From assembly GCF_004786035.1 (NCBI RefSeq), contig NZ_CP035088.1, positions 1,090,001 to 1,154,000 on the forward strand: a stretch of 64,000 nucleotides of DNA, in the 5' to 3' direction. Of this stretch, positions 48,021-56,873 are shown piece by piece. The notes beneath the pieces were generated by a model. It saw only the letters and a program-made list of their open reading frames with translations, made no database searches and was not told where the DNA came from. The stretch comes from Pseudomonas viciae. Its GTDB lineage: Bacteria; Pseudomonadota; Gammaproteobacteria; Pseudomonadales; Pseudomonadaceae. Made by a program: the position numbers and the translations under genes. How positions within the stretch are numbered: position 1 is the stretch's first letter; every line of letters begins with the position of its first letter.

Positions 48021-48752
48021 TCAGGCTAAAGGCGCGACAGTCACGTCCGCCTGGCCGCTGTCGATCAAAGCCGCACGCACGAAACCGTCCGCTTTCTTTC
48101 GCTCGACGAAATCCCTGACGTAGGCCGCGCCGGCTTCATGGGCCCTTGGAACCGCCATGGCTTGCCTGATGGAAGTGAAAGCGTCGGCGAGCACGCGGTA
48201 TGCCGGGTTGTTGGCCGCCACTTTCTCCAGCGGCTGCCTCACACCGGCTGCCGCATCCAGGGATTTTTCGATGTACAGGTCTACCGCAGCCGCAGAGGTC
48301 GCAGCGCGTTCGAGTTGTGCATGTTCCAACGTGCGAGAAAGAAAAAGGTCGTACGCAGCGCCTTGGCCAACGGCGAGTTTTAGTCCCGGTTGGTCGAGAT
48401 CCTGGACGTGCTGATAGCCCGAATCAGCTGCCACCAAATAAGTCCCTTCGATAATGACGTAAGGTTCGCTGAACGCAATCTGCTCTTCGCGCACAGGCTC
48501 AATGGCCAGGAACGCGACGTCCCACACATCCTGATCCAGCGCTGCAAACACTTTGCCGGCGGCATCGAAAGTGACCATCTCCAACTGGGCACCCAGCTCC
48601 TGGGCCAGTGCCTTGGCCAAAGCTACCGACACCCCTTGGGGGGAGCCGTCCGGACCCTGTTGAGCCAACACGGGGTTACCGAAATTGATCGCGGCACGCA
48701 GCACTCCTTTTGGGGCCAGATCTTCAAGCACTGCACGGTCGAGAGACGTCAT
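48021..48752 (-). CDS. Family-3 solute-binding domain protein lacking a signal peptide
   Basis: 243 aa of the polar amino-acid binding-protein fold (SBP_bac_3): GVLRAAINFGNPVLAQ, GVSVALAKALAQELGA, VTFDAAGKVFAALDQDVWDVAFLAIEPVREEQIAFSEPY. The N-terminus (MTSLDRAVLEDLAPKG) is not a signal sequence and no upstream in-frame signal is seen. It may act in the cytoplasm as an enzyme or sensor, or the start may be mis-set. It has no transporter genes beside it. Confidence 0.75.
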   Translation of the reverse strand: MTSLDRAVLEDLAPKGVLRAAINFGNPVLAQQGPDGSPQGVSVALAKALAQELGAQLEMVTFDAAGKVFAALDQDVWDVAFLAIEPVREEQIAFSEPYVIIEGTYLVAADSGYQHVQDLDQPGLKLAVGQGAAYDLFLSRTLEHAQLERAATSAAAVDLYIEKSLDAAAGVRQPLEKVAANNPAYRVLADAFTSIRQAMAVPRAHEAGAAYVRDFVERKKADGFVRAALIDSGQADVTVAPLA

Positions 48753-48832
48753 CCTTTTTGCTCCGGGTAGGGGGATTATTGGTTTTTATCAACTGGGCAA
48801 GGTTTGGAAACGCCCCAGATGAATAGCCTTGA

Positions 48833-49360
48833 TCATACCTGCATGAGGCCAATGGCCTTTTCCATCAACCGCAAACGCAGTTCCGGCTTATCTTGCCTGG
48901 CCCCGATATCAATCCAACCATAGTGCCTATAAAACCGCGCCGCCCTCTGGTTCGTTTCGCTCACAGACAACCTCATCCGTTCACATCCCAGCCCTGCAAA
49001 AAAGTCGGTGGCGTAGGCCAGCAGCAACTTCCCGGCACCGCGTGATCGCCACTCAGGGGTGAGGTAGAAAAAATGGATGTAGCCCACCGCAGGTTCTGCC
49101 TTCAGCCGTGACATTTCTATCTGGCCCACGATCTGTGTTTCATCCCAGGCATGGACAATGCTGCCAGGAAGCTCGGCTGCTTTTTCTTGGAGAGATTGAA
49201 GGTAACGCTGTGTGCCATCCGGGTCGTGCAGTTTTTGTGCGGAACCAAACGCGCAGAGCAGCATGTCCTCAAAGAAACGTATGCAAACGCCGCTGTCCCG
49301 GTCGAGGTTGACTGGACGCAAATGCAGGAGAAAAACGGGTTGAGCGTCGCCGCGCATCAT
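48833..49360 (-). CDS. GNAT-family N-acetyltransferase
   Basis: 175 aa. Acetyl-CoA binding motif A is visible as YLTPEWRSRGAGKLLLAYA, followed by LSVSETNQRAARFYRHYGW (motif B). The start ATG 49360 follows GAGGTCACGAACC. Substrate unknown. Confidence 0.87.
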   Translation of the reverse strand: MMRGDAQPVFLLHLRPVNLDRDSGVCIRFFEDMLLCAFGSAQKLHDPDGTQRYLQSLQEKAAELPGSIVHAWDETQIVGQIEMSRLKAEPAVGYIHFFYLTPEWRSRGAGKLLLAYATDFFAGLGCERMRLSVSETNQRAARFYRHYGWIDIGARQDKPELRLRLMEKAIGLMQV

Positions 49361-49440
49361 GGTTCGTGACCTCATGCTTCAATGGGTTGCTACGCTGGTA
49401 CTGCCAGAATTTGGAACCGACCAGCAACGGACCCAAAACC

Positions 49441-49977
49441 ATGAAAAGACAAGACCTTCTCCAAACCCTGGAAACCCGCTTCGACCAGAACCCACATCGC
49501 CACCCGGACATCCTCTGGGCCGACGTCCAGGCCAAGCTGGAAAGCAACCCTAACGCCCTGAAGTCGCTCCAGGCAATGGAGGCCACCGGCGGCGAACCCG
49601 ACGTGATCGGCCACGACGAAGGAACCGGCCTTATCACCTTCTGCGATTGCGCCAAAGAAAGCCCAACCGGTCGCCGAAGCCTCTGCTACGACCGCGCCGC
49701 CCTGGACGCACGCAAGGAGAACAAGCCCCAAGGCAGTGCCATCGAAATGGCCGAAGAAATGGGCATCGCCCTGCTGACGGAAGACCAGTACCGAGCCCTG
49801 CAGCAGCTCGGCGAGTTTGATGCCAAAACGTCCAGTTGGTTGGCAACACCCCCTGAACTTCGCGCCCTCGGCGGTGCGCTGTTCGGTGACTATCGTTATG
49901 AGCGGGTGTTCGTTTACCACAATGGTGTGCAGTCGTATTACGCGGCGCGAGGGTTTCGCGGCGTGCTGTGCATTTAA
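49441..49977 (+). CDS. DUF4256 domain protein
   Basis: 178-aa soluble protein matching DUF4256: WADVQAKLESNP, LKSLQAMEATGGEPDVIGHDEGTG and FCDCAKESPTGRRSLCYDRAAL. The cysteines in FCDCAKES could bind metal. The C-terminal GDYRYERVFVYHNGVQSYYAARGFRG is conserved. Function unknown. Confidence 0.85.
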   Translation: MKRQDLLQTLETRFDQNPHRHPDILWADVQAKLESNPNALKSLQAMEATGGEPDVIGHDEGTGLITFCDCAKESPTGRRSLCYDRAALDARKENKPQGSAIEMAEEMGIALLTEDQYRALQQLGEFDAKTSSWLATPPELRALGGALFGDYRYERVFVYHNGVQSYYAARGFRGVLCI

Positions 49978-49983
49978 GCAAAC

Positions 49984-50015
49984 CTGTGGCGAAGGGGCTT
50001 GCTCCCTCGCCACAA
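49984..50015. repeat. REP-like palindrome (GGCGAGGGAG class)
   Basis: CTGTGGCGAAGGGGCTTGCT followed by CCCTCGCCACA, an imperfect version of the 6820 palindrome between convergent genes. Confidence 0.65.
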
Positions 50016-50074
50016 TGGCTCATACTTTCGAAACACCGTAGCGGGGCAGTGTTTCTGAGTGCAGCAAAGCCCCC

Positions 50075-51583
50075 TCACTCAAAGACCAAAACCTCACATC
50101 CCTTGGCCTCAACCATCTGCGCAAACCCCGGCAACCGCGCCACAAACTCCGCCTCAAACGCCAAATACCGATCCTGCGCCGCCAGGTAACGAATCTCCGG
50201 CTTGACCCGCGCAATATCCTTGGAAGACAGCTTCACCACCTCATTGCTGCGCTGATTCCAAAACCAGGCCAAGGTCTGCGTGCCGAACGTATTCGTCCGG
50301 TAATTCCACACCCACCAGTCCCCATGTCCCCGGGCAACATGCAACTGTCCATGAAATGTGCGCAACGTGATGACCTGCTTGGGCTGCGTAACCAGCAGGC
50401 GCGTGTCCTGGCGCAGCTCACTGCCAAAGCCGTCCAACAGCGCCTTCGTCGTAGCGCCAGTCACGAAGTTGAAGCGCCACGCCAGCAGCATCGTCTCCTG
50501 ATAACCGGAGTGCTCAAGGTTCTGCCGCTCGCCTTCGCTGAACAGCAGGACCTCGTCACCCCCCAGGTACGCGGTCGCCGCCCGCAGTTTATAGGCGTCA
50601 GCCGGCATCGGCTTGGCGGCAGTGGCCGGGTGCGCGAGGTCTTGATTCCAGACCCAGCAGCACGGGCCGTTGTGCTGCATGAACAGCAAACGGCGCGGGC
50701 CGATGGGCAGGATTGTCAGTTCATCCGAGTATTCGAAAATGACCTCGCTGGAGTCTGCCGTGAGCCGCCAGATCCGGGTCAAATGCTCGGGTTCGTAAAT
50801 ACGCTGACGTTCGAATATCTCTGAATCGACCACCACGCAGGGATCTTCAAACTCCGACCACTCCATCCCGGCGGGTCCGAAACGTTGGATGTCATCACCT
50901 TGGCGAATCTCGTATTGGTAGCGGTCATCCGAGCTGTAAGCGCCGCTTTTTACCCGACGCTTCCACAGGCTGCGCTGGGCATTGGCATCGATGAGCTGCA
51001 GGTCTGCGCCGTCCACAGCATCGGTGCGGTGTTCGAGCATGTCCTGCTCAGCGGGCGGCCATGGGTTGTAATCGATCAGAAAGCACAGCCACCGGTCTTC
51101 GTCCTGCTCGGTGATGGCGGCCCAACCGTTGCGGTAGTTGTATTCATGCACATAAGTGGGCCCGGGATAGTCGTGGACTTCCTGCAACCAGTTCAACTTG
51201 CTGCGTTTGGCTTTGGTTTTTTTGCGCTCGACGGCGACAGGCTTCGGCGGCTCGATCAACGTCGGCGTGTAGCCTGGCTCTGGGTTCTGTGCCCGCCAGT
51301 GTTGTGCAAACGCCTCGCGCTGATCGGCCGGGAATATCACCGGTCGGTAATCATCGCCACCAGCGTCCAGGTTCCACAGGTCGAAACCGTGACGCGCCAA
51401 CACAGTCGCCAACGCCTCGAAACAGACCTCGGGCATTTCGTTGGAAAGCTCATCCAACAGCGCCTCGAATTCCGGCCCGGAAAACACACCGATATTGGGA
51501 TAGTAATGCTGCAGCAGCCCAAGCAACTCGCCGCCGGGTGTTTTCCAATCGATATGAACCAACGGATCAAAACGGGATTGCAT
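50075..51583 (-). CDS. Conserved hypothetical protein, unrecognised family
   Basis: 502-aa soluble protein from ATG 51583, behind AAGGA. It is rich in Trp and Tyr and has repeated beta-strand-like segments reminiscent of a beta-propeller or WD-like sheet (IWRLTADSSEVIFEYSDELTILP, WWVWNYRTNTFGTQTLAWFWN). No signal peptide. The longer frame upstream lacks a ribosome site and runs into a repeat. It diverges from the C58-like protease gene, so the two might be linked; no function is claimed. Confidence 0.7.
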   Translation of the reverse strand: MQSRFDPLVHIDWKTPGGELLGLLQHYYPNIGVFSGPEFEALLDELSNEMPEVCFEALATVLARHGFDLWNLDAGGDDYRPVIFPADQREAFAQHWRAQNPEPGYTPTLIEPPKPVAVERKKTKAKRSKLNWLQEVHDYPGPTYVHEYNYRNGWAAITEQDEDRWLCFLIDYNPWPPAEQDMLEHRTDAVDGADLQLIDANAQRSLWKRRVKSGAYSSDDRYQYEIRQGDDIQRFGPAGMEWSEFEDPCVVVDSEIFERQRIYEPEHLTRIWRLTADSSEVIFEYSDELTILPIGPRRLLFMQHNGPCCWVWNQDLAHPATAAKPMPADAYKLRAATAYLGGDEVLLFSEGERQNLEHSGYQETMLLAWRFNFVTGATTKALLDGFGSELRQDTRLLVTQPKQVITLRTFHGQLHVARGHGDWWVWNYRTNTFGTQTLAWFWNQRSNEVVKLSSKDIARVKPEIRYLAAQDRYLAFEAEFVARLPGFAQMVEAKGCEVLVFE

Positions 51584-51720
51584 CACGCCAGCCTTCCTTG
51601 TGATTTCGCCTCTGCGCCATCTTAGCCGCACCCCACAAAAAAGTACGCCACCCACGTCACAAGCCACCCACTTACCTCCGGCAACCCCAACCTGTTTGGA
51701 CAGAGGACATTGTCGACCCT

Positions 51721-51761
51721 GTGGCGAGGGAGCTTGCTCCCGCTGGGCTGCGCAGCAGCCC
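51721..51761. repeat. Composite palindrome repeat, copy 1
   Basis: Two adjoining hairpins: GTGGCGAGGGAGCTTGCTCC and then GCTGGGCTGCGCAGCAGCCC. The 41-bp unit is identical at 55480-55520. Confidence 0.8.
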
Positions 51762-51857
51762 CAAAACCATCCACCCAAATGTCCCAGGAAAATGGCGCCC
51801 AGCTTACCCCTCGTCTACCGTTGACAAGAACCATCACCCCCCAAGGAGAAAGCCCCC

Positions 51858-52481
51858 ATGTTCACCTTCCCCCGAGCACACCAGAACAGAAGATGGGAAG
51901 GGCAGGGCACTCTATTCGGCGGCGGGATTCCCTGGTTTGGCGGGGATGGCCTGGGTGTGTGCTTCGGCTTCAGTACACTCTGGGTCGAGATCGGTGCGCC
52001 CTATGACTGTTTCGCCGCGTTGCAGGCCAGAAAGGAGGAGATCGCCGACGCTCAGCAGGGGCTGACTGCCAATATGATTCTCGGCGTGCGCATGGCACTG
52101 GAGGACACTGCCGAGTCGATCATCAGGCGCGCTCCCACCAGAGTAATGAGCTATACCGACGGCGTCGCCAGCCACATCATCCTCGACATTCTCCAGCAGC
52201 CCGGGGCCCATCACTTCATTATTTCCTTCTACTACGTCGATGGCCCGCAGGGCGGTGGTGGCCATGCCATCGCCGCGTCCTTTGACGAGGGCCAGACGGG
52301 GAGACTCTTCGATCCCAACTACGGTGTCGGCGCCTATCAATCGCGGACCGATCTATGCAACGACCTGCACGCGCTGCTGGCGAGCTACGTCGCTCCCGGC
52401 GGACATGTAACCGAGAGCTATCTGTTGGAGTTTGATCACGAGGATGAATTCGGTGAGTTCCAAGGAGCAGCAGCCCACTGA
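51858..52481 (+). CDS. Stand-alone YopT/AvrPphB-like (C58) cysteine protease domain
   Basis: 207-aa protein showing the C58 triad: Cys35 in LGVCFGFSTLWVE, His136 in GGGGHAIAAS and Asp152 in RLFDPNYG. The Cys-x-G/small-Ser-x-x-W, small-x-H-hydrophobic and FDPNxG contexts are those of YopT and AvrPphB. It has no long N-terminal targeting region, unlike type III effectors. It could be a secreted effector or a toxin module. ATG follows AAGGAGAAAGCCCCC. The assignment rests on motifs only. Confidence 0.65.
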   Translation: MFTFPRAHQNRRWEGQGTLFGGGIPWFGGDGLGVCFGFSTLWVEIGAPYDCFAALQARKEEIADAQQGLTANMILGVRMALEDTAESIIRRAPTRVMSYTDGVASHIILDILQQPGAHHFIISFYYVDGPQGGGGHAIAASFDEGQTGRLFDPNYGVGAYQSRTDLCNDLHALLASYVAPGGHVTESYLLEFDHEDEFGEFQGAAAH

Positions 52482-52503
52482 CCGGCATCGAATTCAGCCC
52501 ACT

Positions 52504-52908
52504 TCAGTGGCCGGGGAATTCAGATCGATAGCAAACCGGCGAACTCCCCTCTGCGCGCTTTTCCACCTCATCCTCCAGCCATTCGGCCAACACCACGGCA
52601 TTGTTTTCCAGCGTGGATTTGGCCGCATACACCAAGGTGAGATTGCCACCCTGGGCAATGTCCACCAACGGCCACCAACACTGCGGCCGCGCAGCCAACT
52701 CCTTGCGATAGGCCACTTTGAACTGCTCGAACGAAACAGCCCCGGCCTTGAACGCCTTGCGCAACTCATGGGACGGCGCAACCTCCGGCAGCCACTGCGC
52801 AATGGGGAGTTCGTCCTTGCGACAATTACGCGGCCATAGACGGTCCACCAAAACCCGCACGCCATCCTCAGCGCTCGCTGCTTCATAGGCTCGTTTGCAT
52901 TGGATCAT
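52504..52908 (-). CDS. DUF488 family protein
   Basis: 134 aa. DUF488 signature RVLVDRLWPRNCRKDELPIAQWLPEVAPSHELRKAF and LTLVYAAKSTLENNAVVLAEWL. The family has a Rossmann-like fold and unknown activity. ATG 52908 (MIQCKRAYEAA) is preferred to the longer frame. Confidence 0.87.
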   Translation of the reverse strand: MIQCKRAYEAASAEDGVRVLVDRLWPRNCRKDELPIAQWLPEVAPSHELRKAFKAGAVSFEQFKVAYRKELAARPQCWWPLVDIAQGGNLTLVYAAKSTLENNAVVLAEWLEDEVEKRAEGSSPVCYRSEFPGH

Positions 52909-53038
52909 GGGGGCATGCCTGCGGAAGAGGGGCAGCGTCAGAATAGGCCGACGTCCGCGGCGCGGCCAGGTCCCACATGGCAATTGCGGCCGAACAGGTT
53001 GGCGTCCAGGTCCGGTCGCAAGGGGCGCCGTGGGCGGA

Positions 53039-53926
53039 TCAGCGCAGTTGCTTCAACATCGTCTGCAGTTGGCTATTGCGCGCCTCGTCGAGTGGGAAGA
53101 CCGGCAGGCGCGGGTCGCCGACCTCCAGGCCGAGGGTGCGCAAACCGGCCTTGATGGTGGCGGGCAAGCCTCCCTTGAGGATGAAATCCAGCAGTGGCAA
53201 TTGACGATAGAACAACGCCCGGGCCTGGTTCAGGTCGTTGGCCAACACGGCTGCGTACAGGTCGAGGTTGAGCTGCGGGATAAGGTTCGGCGCGGCGGTG
53301 CACCAGCCCTTGGCTCCAGCCGCGAAAGCTTCCAGCGCCAGTGGGTTGCAGCCGTTGTAGAACGGCACCTGGCCTTCGCCGAGCAGTTGCAGCTTGTGCA
53401 TGCGCTGAATGTCGCCGGTGCTTTCCTTGACCATGGTGACGTTCTCCACGGCGTTGAAAATCCGCAGGATCAGCTCCACCGACATGTCGATGCCGCTGGT
53501 GGCAGGGTTGTTGTAAAGCATGATGGGCAGGTCGATGCTGGCGCCGATGGCCTGGTAGTGCGCAAGGATTTCCGCCTCGCTCAGCTTCCAGTAAGAGGCC
53601 GGCAACACCATCACCACATCGGCGCCATGGGTCTGGGCAAAACGCGCGCGGCGTACCGCCTTGGCGGTGGTCAGGTCAGACACGCTGACCACCGTCGGCA
53701 CGCGGCCGGCGACGCGGGCAATGCTGAACGCGCTGACCTGGTCCCACTCCGCATCGCTCAGGTAGGCGCCTTCGCCGGTGCTGCCCAAGGGCGCGATGGC
53801 GTGGACGCCGCTGTCGATCAAGCGGTCGATGGACTGGCCCAGTGCATCCAGGTCCAAGCTTTGGCCGTCGGCGGAAAAGGGCGTGATGGTGTAACCGATG
53901 ATGCCGTGGATGTTGGGGGTAGACAT
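53039..53926 (-). CDS. Dihydrodipicolinate synthase / N-acetylneuraminate lyase family aldolase
   Basis: 295-aa class I (Schiff-base) aldolase. Substrate carboxylate loop in PLGSTGEGAYLS, catalytic Tyr in IMLYNNPATSG and Schiff-base Lys in MVKESTGD. Probably a catabolic keto-acid aldolase or dehydratase rather than lysine-pathway DapA, given its partner class II aldolase. Lies 19 bp after that gene and forms an operon with it. Confidence 0.85.
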   Translation of the reverse strand: MSTPNIHGIIGYTITPFSADGQSLDLDALGQSIDRLIDSGVHAIAPLGSTGEGAYLSDAEWDQVSAFSIARVAGRVPTVVSVSDLTTAKAVRRARFAQTHGADVVMVLPASYWKLSEAEILAHYQAIGASIDLPIMLYNNPATSGIDMSVELILRIFNAVENVTMVKESTGDIQRMHKLQLLGEGQVPFYNGCNPLALEAFAAGAKGWCTAAPNLIPQLNLDLYAAVLANDLNQARALFYRQLPLLDFILKGGLPATIKAGLRTLGLEVGDPRLPVFPLDEARNSQLQTMLKQLR

Positions 53927-53945
53927 GGCTTCGCTCCTAATGGGT

Positions 53946-54728
53946 TCAGTTCAGGCAATCGGCGTGTTGGCGCAGGTTCTGCCGGGCGTAGTAGTTGAAG
54001 GCGGCGGCGTGACGCTTGGGGCTGGCGATCCAGTCGTGGGCTTCGCGGCCCAGGTGCGGCAGGATCGGTTTCACCTCGCCGGCGGCCATCGCCAGCAATT
54101 GCAGCTTGGCGGCGCGTTCGATCAGTTGGGCGATGTTGCAGGCTTCCTCCACGGTGGCGCCGGTGGACAACTGGCCGTGGTGGGAAAGCAGGATGGCGCG
54201 CTTGTCACCCAGGGCGCCGGCGATCAATTCGCCTTCCTCGTTGCCCACCGGCACGCCCGGCCAGCCCTCCAGGAACGCGCAGTCCTCGTAGAGCGGGCAG
54301 AGGTCCATGTGGGAAATCTGCAACGGCACTTCCAGCATCGACAGCGCGGCGATGTGGGTAGGGTGGGTGTGGATGATGCAATTCACATCCGGCCGGGCGC
54401 GGTAGACCCAGGTGTGAAAGCGGTTGGCCGGGTTGGGGATGCCGTGGCCCTCCAGCACCTCCAGGTCCTCGTTGATCAACAACAGATTGCCGGCGGTGAT
54501 CTCGTCGAAACCCAGACCCAGTTGCTGGGTGTAGTAAGTGCCGGGCTGCGGCCCGCGCGCGGTAATCTGCCCGGCCAGGCCGGAGTCGTGGCCGTTTTCG
54601 AACAGGATGCGGCAGGTCAGGGCCAGCTTTTGTCGTACAGTCCACGTATTATCCGGCAGGGTCTTCTGCATCTGGTTAACGGCATGCTGGACCAGCTGGT
54701 CCTTGGGCGTCGCCAGGGTCTTGCTCAT
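53946..54728 (-). CDS. Class II aldolase/adducin-family protein
   Basis: 260 aa. Zn-ligand His residues in CIIHTHPTHIAAL and the further His in ILLSHHGQLST; Glu in GFDEITAGNLLLIN. Members cleave L-fuculose- or tetronate-type phosphates or decarboxylate 3-keto acids. First gene of an operon with the DapA-like lyase and divergent from an XRE-cupin regulator. Confidence 0.87.
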   Translation of the reverse strand: MSKTLATPKDQLVQHAVNQMQKTLPDNTWTVRQKLALTCRILFENGHDSGLAGQITARGPQPGTYYTQQLGLGFDEITAGNLLLINEDLEVLEGHGIPNPANRFHTWVYRARPDVNCIIHTHPTHIAALSMLEVPLQISHMDLCPLYEDCAFLEGWPGVPVGNEEGELIAGALGDKRAILLSHHGQLSTGATVEEACNIAQLIERAAKLQLLAMAAGEVKPILPHLGREAHDWIASPKRHAAAFNYYARQNLRQHADCLN

Positions 54729-54818
54729 ATCAGCTCTCCCGATTCGTTCTTTGGTTGATCTTGATCCGCGTCATGGAAGCCCGAGAAAAGGTGTGCTCGT
54801 GACACAAAAAATACTATA

Positions 54819-54833
54819 TGACACAAAGTGTCA
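54819..54833. promoter_or_regulatory. Palindromic operator between aldolase operon and XRE-cupin regulator
   Basis: TGACACAAAGTGTCA, a perfect palindrome with 6-bp arms. A further half-site GTGACACAAA lies at 54799-54808. The likely ligand is the adjacent XRE-cupin protein, controlling both genes. Confidence 0.65.
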
Positions 54834-54878
54834 TTTGCAATCGAAGATTGTCCGTTTCTTTGGAAATGATGGTTCCCT

Positions 54879-55445
54879 ATGTCCATTCGTTTGAAATTGC
54901 TCAGGAAAAAACTCGGGGTGACACTGGATGTCCTGGCCGAGAAAACCGGGATGACCAAGAGCTACCTGTCCAAGGTGGAGCGGGGCTTGAGCACGCCCTC
55001 CATTGCCACGGCGCTCAAGCTCGCCAAGGCGTTGCACGTGAAAGTCGAGGAATTGTTTTCCGAAGAAAACGTCGCCCTCGACAGCTACAGCCTGGTGCGC
55101 AGCGAAGACCGTCAATCGCTGGCGGCGAGCAGCGGCAGCTCCGAATACGCGGTCCTCGCCCACCAGGTGTCCGAGCGCAGCCTGCTGCCCTTCATCCTCT
55201 ATCCGGCGAGCGAATTCACCGCCCACCACGCGTTCAAGGAACACACCGGGGAGGAATTCCTGTTCGTGCACGAGGGCCAGGTGGAAGTGGACTTCATGAA
55301 CGAGCGCGTGCTGCTGAACCGTGGTGATGCCTTGCACTTCAATGCGCAGAAGCCCCATCGCTTGCGGTCGGTGGGCGAGGTTCAGGCGCAGTTGTTGGTG
55401 GTGGTGCACAGTGATGAAGCGGCGGAGAAGGGCGAGGGCGCCTAG
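54879..55445 (+). CDS. XRE-cupin transcriptional regulator
   Basis: 188 aa. N-terminal XRE helix-turn-helix (about 5-60: LGVTLDVLAEKTGMTKSYLSKVERG) and C-terminal cupin effector domain (about 105-180) with EHTGEEFLFVHEGQVEV and HFNAQKPHRLRS. Members bind small metabolites in the cupin pocket. Divergent from the aldolase/lyase operon and probably its regulator. Confidence 0.9.
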   Translation: MSIRLKLLRKKLGVTLDVLAEKTGMTKSYLSKVERGLSTPSIATALKLAKALHVKVEELFSEENVALDSYSLVRSEDRQSLAASSGSSEYAVLAHQVSERSLLPFILYPASEFTAHHAFKEHTGEEFLFVHEGQVEVDFMNERVLLNRGDALHFNAQKPHRLRSVGEVQAQLLVVVHSDEAAEKGEGA

Positions 55446-55479
55446 CACCACGTTGCTCACTGGGTAAACATCAAACCCC

Positions 55480-55520
55480 GTGGCGAGGGAGCTTGCTCCC
55501 GCTGGGCTGCGCAGCAGCCC
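55480..55520. repeat. Composite palindrome repeat, copy 2
   Basis: Identical over 41 bp to 51721-51761 (GTGGCGAGGGAGCTTGCTCC plus GCTGGGCTGCGCAGCAGCCC). Confidence 0.8.
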
Positions 55521-55666
55521 TTATTCGAAAGTCCCGACCCAAACAAACTCCGGCTTCTCCCCTCCGGCTAAATTTAGGAGGGAGGGGTTACGGCGCTGGA
55601 TAAAACTCAAGTTGCTCGGTCGACCGTCGATAGGTTGCGCAGCAATCTCATACGAAGGACCGGAAC

Positions 55667-56152
55667 ATGTACTACCCACGCGAAGCCGAAAAAGATCACC
55701 TGTATACCCGAATCATCCTGCTTACCGTCGCGTGCTGTGTGCTCCTGTTCCTCGCGTCCCTGGCAAAACATTCAGGGATCATCTACGGAGCGATTCAATG
55801 GAGTGCCGTCGAGGTGAAAGGCACCGTGACGCAACTTGAAAGCATTCCAATGAACGAAAACGGCATGATCATTCACTACCGATACACCGACGGTGATCAG
55901 CGAGTCCACGAAGACGAATACCCAGACCAACGCTATATCGAACACACCCAGTACGAGGTAGGTGGCGAAGTTCCGCTGCTGTACTCACGTTGGTTTCCCG
56001 AAGTCAGCAGCATCGCCACCGAACTGCATACGTATCGCTCCGGCTTCTTCATCATGGCTGGCGGGGTGTTGCTGACGTTGGTGTTCCTGTGGATCTCCTT
56101 CATGACGTTCGGTCGCATTTACCGCATGAAGGAAGAAGACCGTTTCTACTAA
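55667..56152 (+). CDS. DUF3592-type membrane protein
   Basis: 161 aa. Two hydrophobic helices (about 17-40 and 125-150) flank a periplasmic or cytoplasmic beta-domain with the DUF3592-like pattern VEVKGTVTQLESIPMNENGMIIHYRYTDGDQ and YEVGGEVPLLYSRWFPEVS. Unknown function. Followed 115 bp later by another membrane-anchored protein. Confidence 0.75.
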   Translation: MYYPREAEKDHLYTRIILLTVACCVLLFLASLAKHSGIIYGAIQWSAVEVKGTVTQLESIPMNENGMIIHYRYTDGDQRVHEDEYPDQRYIEHTQYEVGGEVPLLYSRWFPEVSSIATELHTYRSGFFIMAGGVLLTLVFLWISFMTFGRIYRMKEEDRFY

Positions 56153-56267
56153 AAGGCTGGCAGGCTAGGTTCTCAGCTAGCCTACTGCCCACCTCACTTC
56201 GTAGGGAACGGGGGCCAACTTCCCCAGTTTCCCTTTCTTTTTTCTCCTTAGGGATTAGGAGCTATTG

Positions 56268-56873
56268 ATGACCGATGTCTCAACACTCAAGCAGTACTCA
56301 CTAAAAAGCTGGGCCGCGATCGTGGCGATTGTTGGCTTACTGGCTGGGTTTCCCAGCATTTCATCCTGGCTGGCCGAAATGAGGGCCGACTACTACAAAA
56401 GCCACTTCATTGGCCGCTGGACCGAGGAGTTCAGCTATCCCAATGCCGAAGGTGTTCAGTTCGAGTTCAAGGGCATGATCGAATACTTCGCCAACAACCA
56501 TTACAACGTCAGCGGCGTGGTCGCGCTGGTTGGAACAGAGCCTTCGAAACCTTACAGGCTCGAATACAGCGTCAATGGCGCCGGGACCTGGAGCGCAGAT
56601 AGCGAAAACCTGTCGTTCACGCTGCAGCAGATGAAGACGTTGCCCAAGAATTACACGGTAGACGGCAAAGACATTTCGCCTTTGACGGTGGCGCAGTTCA
56701 TCCGGCCCAGCATGCCCAACCTCAGTGATATCTACCCCGAAGGTGGATCGGGACAGGCGCGCATCAGAGAGATTGCGAAGAACAAGATTGTCTTGGAGCA
56801 AATGGACTTGCAGGGCAGGCCCTTCATCGTGACGACCCATCGTCGGATAGCTGAGCCGTCTAAGGAACCTTGA
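56268..56873 (+). CDS. Membrane-anchored protein of unknown function
   Basis: 201 aa from ATG 56268, behind TTAGGAG. A single N-terminal helix (about 14-30, AAIVAIVGLLAGFPSI) is followed by a beta-rich soluble domain with WTEEFSYPN and VRALVGTEPSK-like strands. Not assigned to a family with confidence. It is the last gene before the bacteriocin region. Confidence 0.65.
   Translation: MTDVSTLKQYSLKSWAAIVAIVGLLAGFPSISSWLAEMRADYYKSHFIGRWTEEFSYPNAEGVQFEFKGMIEYFANNHYNVSGVVALVGTEPSKPYRLEYSVNGAGTWSADSENLSFTLQQMKTLPKNYTVDGKDISPLTVAQFIRPSMPNLSDIYPEGGSGQARIREIAKNKIVLEQMDLQGRPFIVTTHRRIAEPSKEP

Noticed and set aside
53898..54758. 286-codon plus-strand frame over the aldolase gene
   Set aside because: The minus-strand class II aldolase has the zinc-binding His motifs; the other frame is rich in Gly/Gln/Val repeats without family features.
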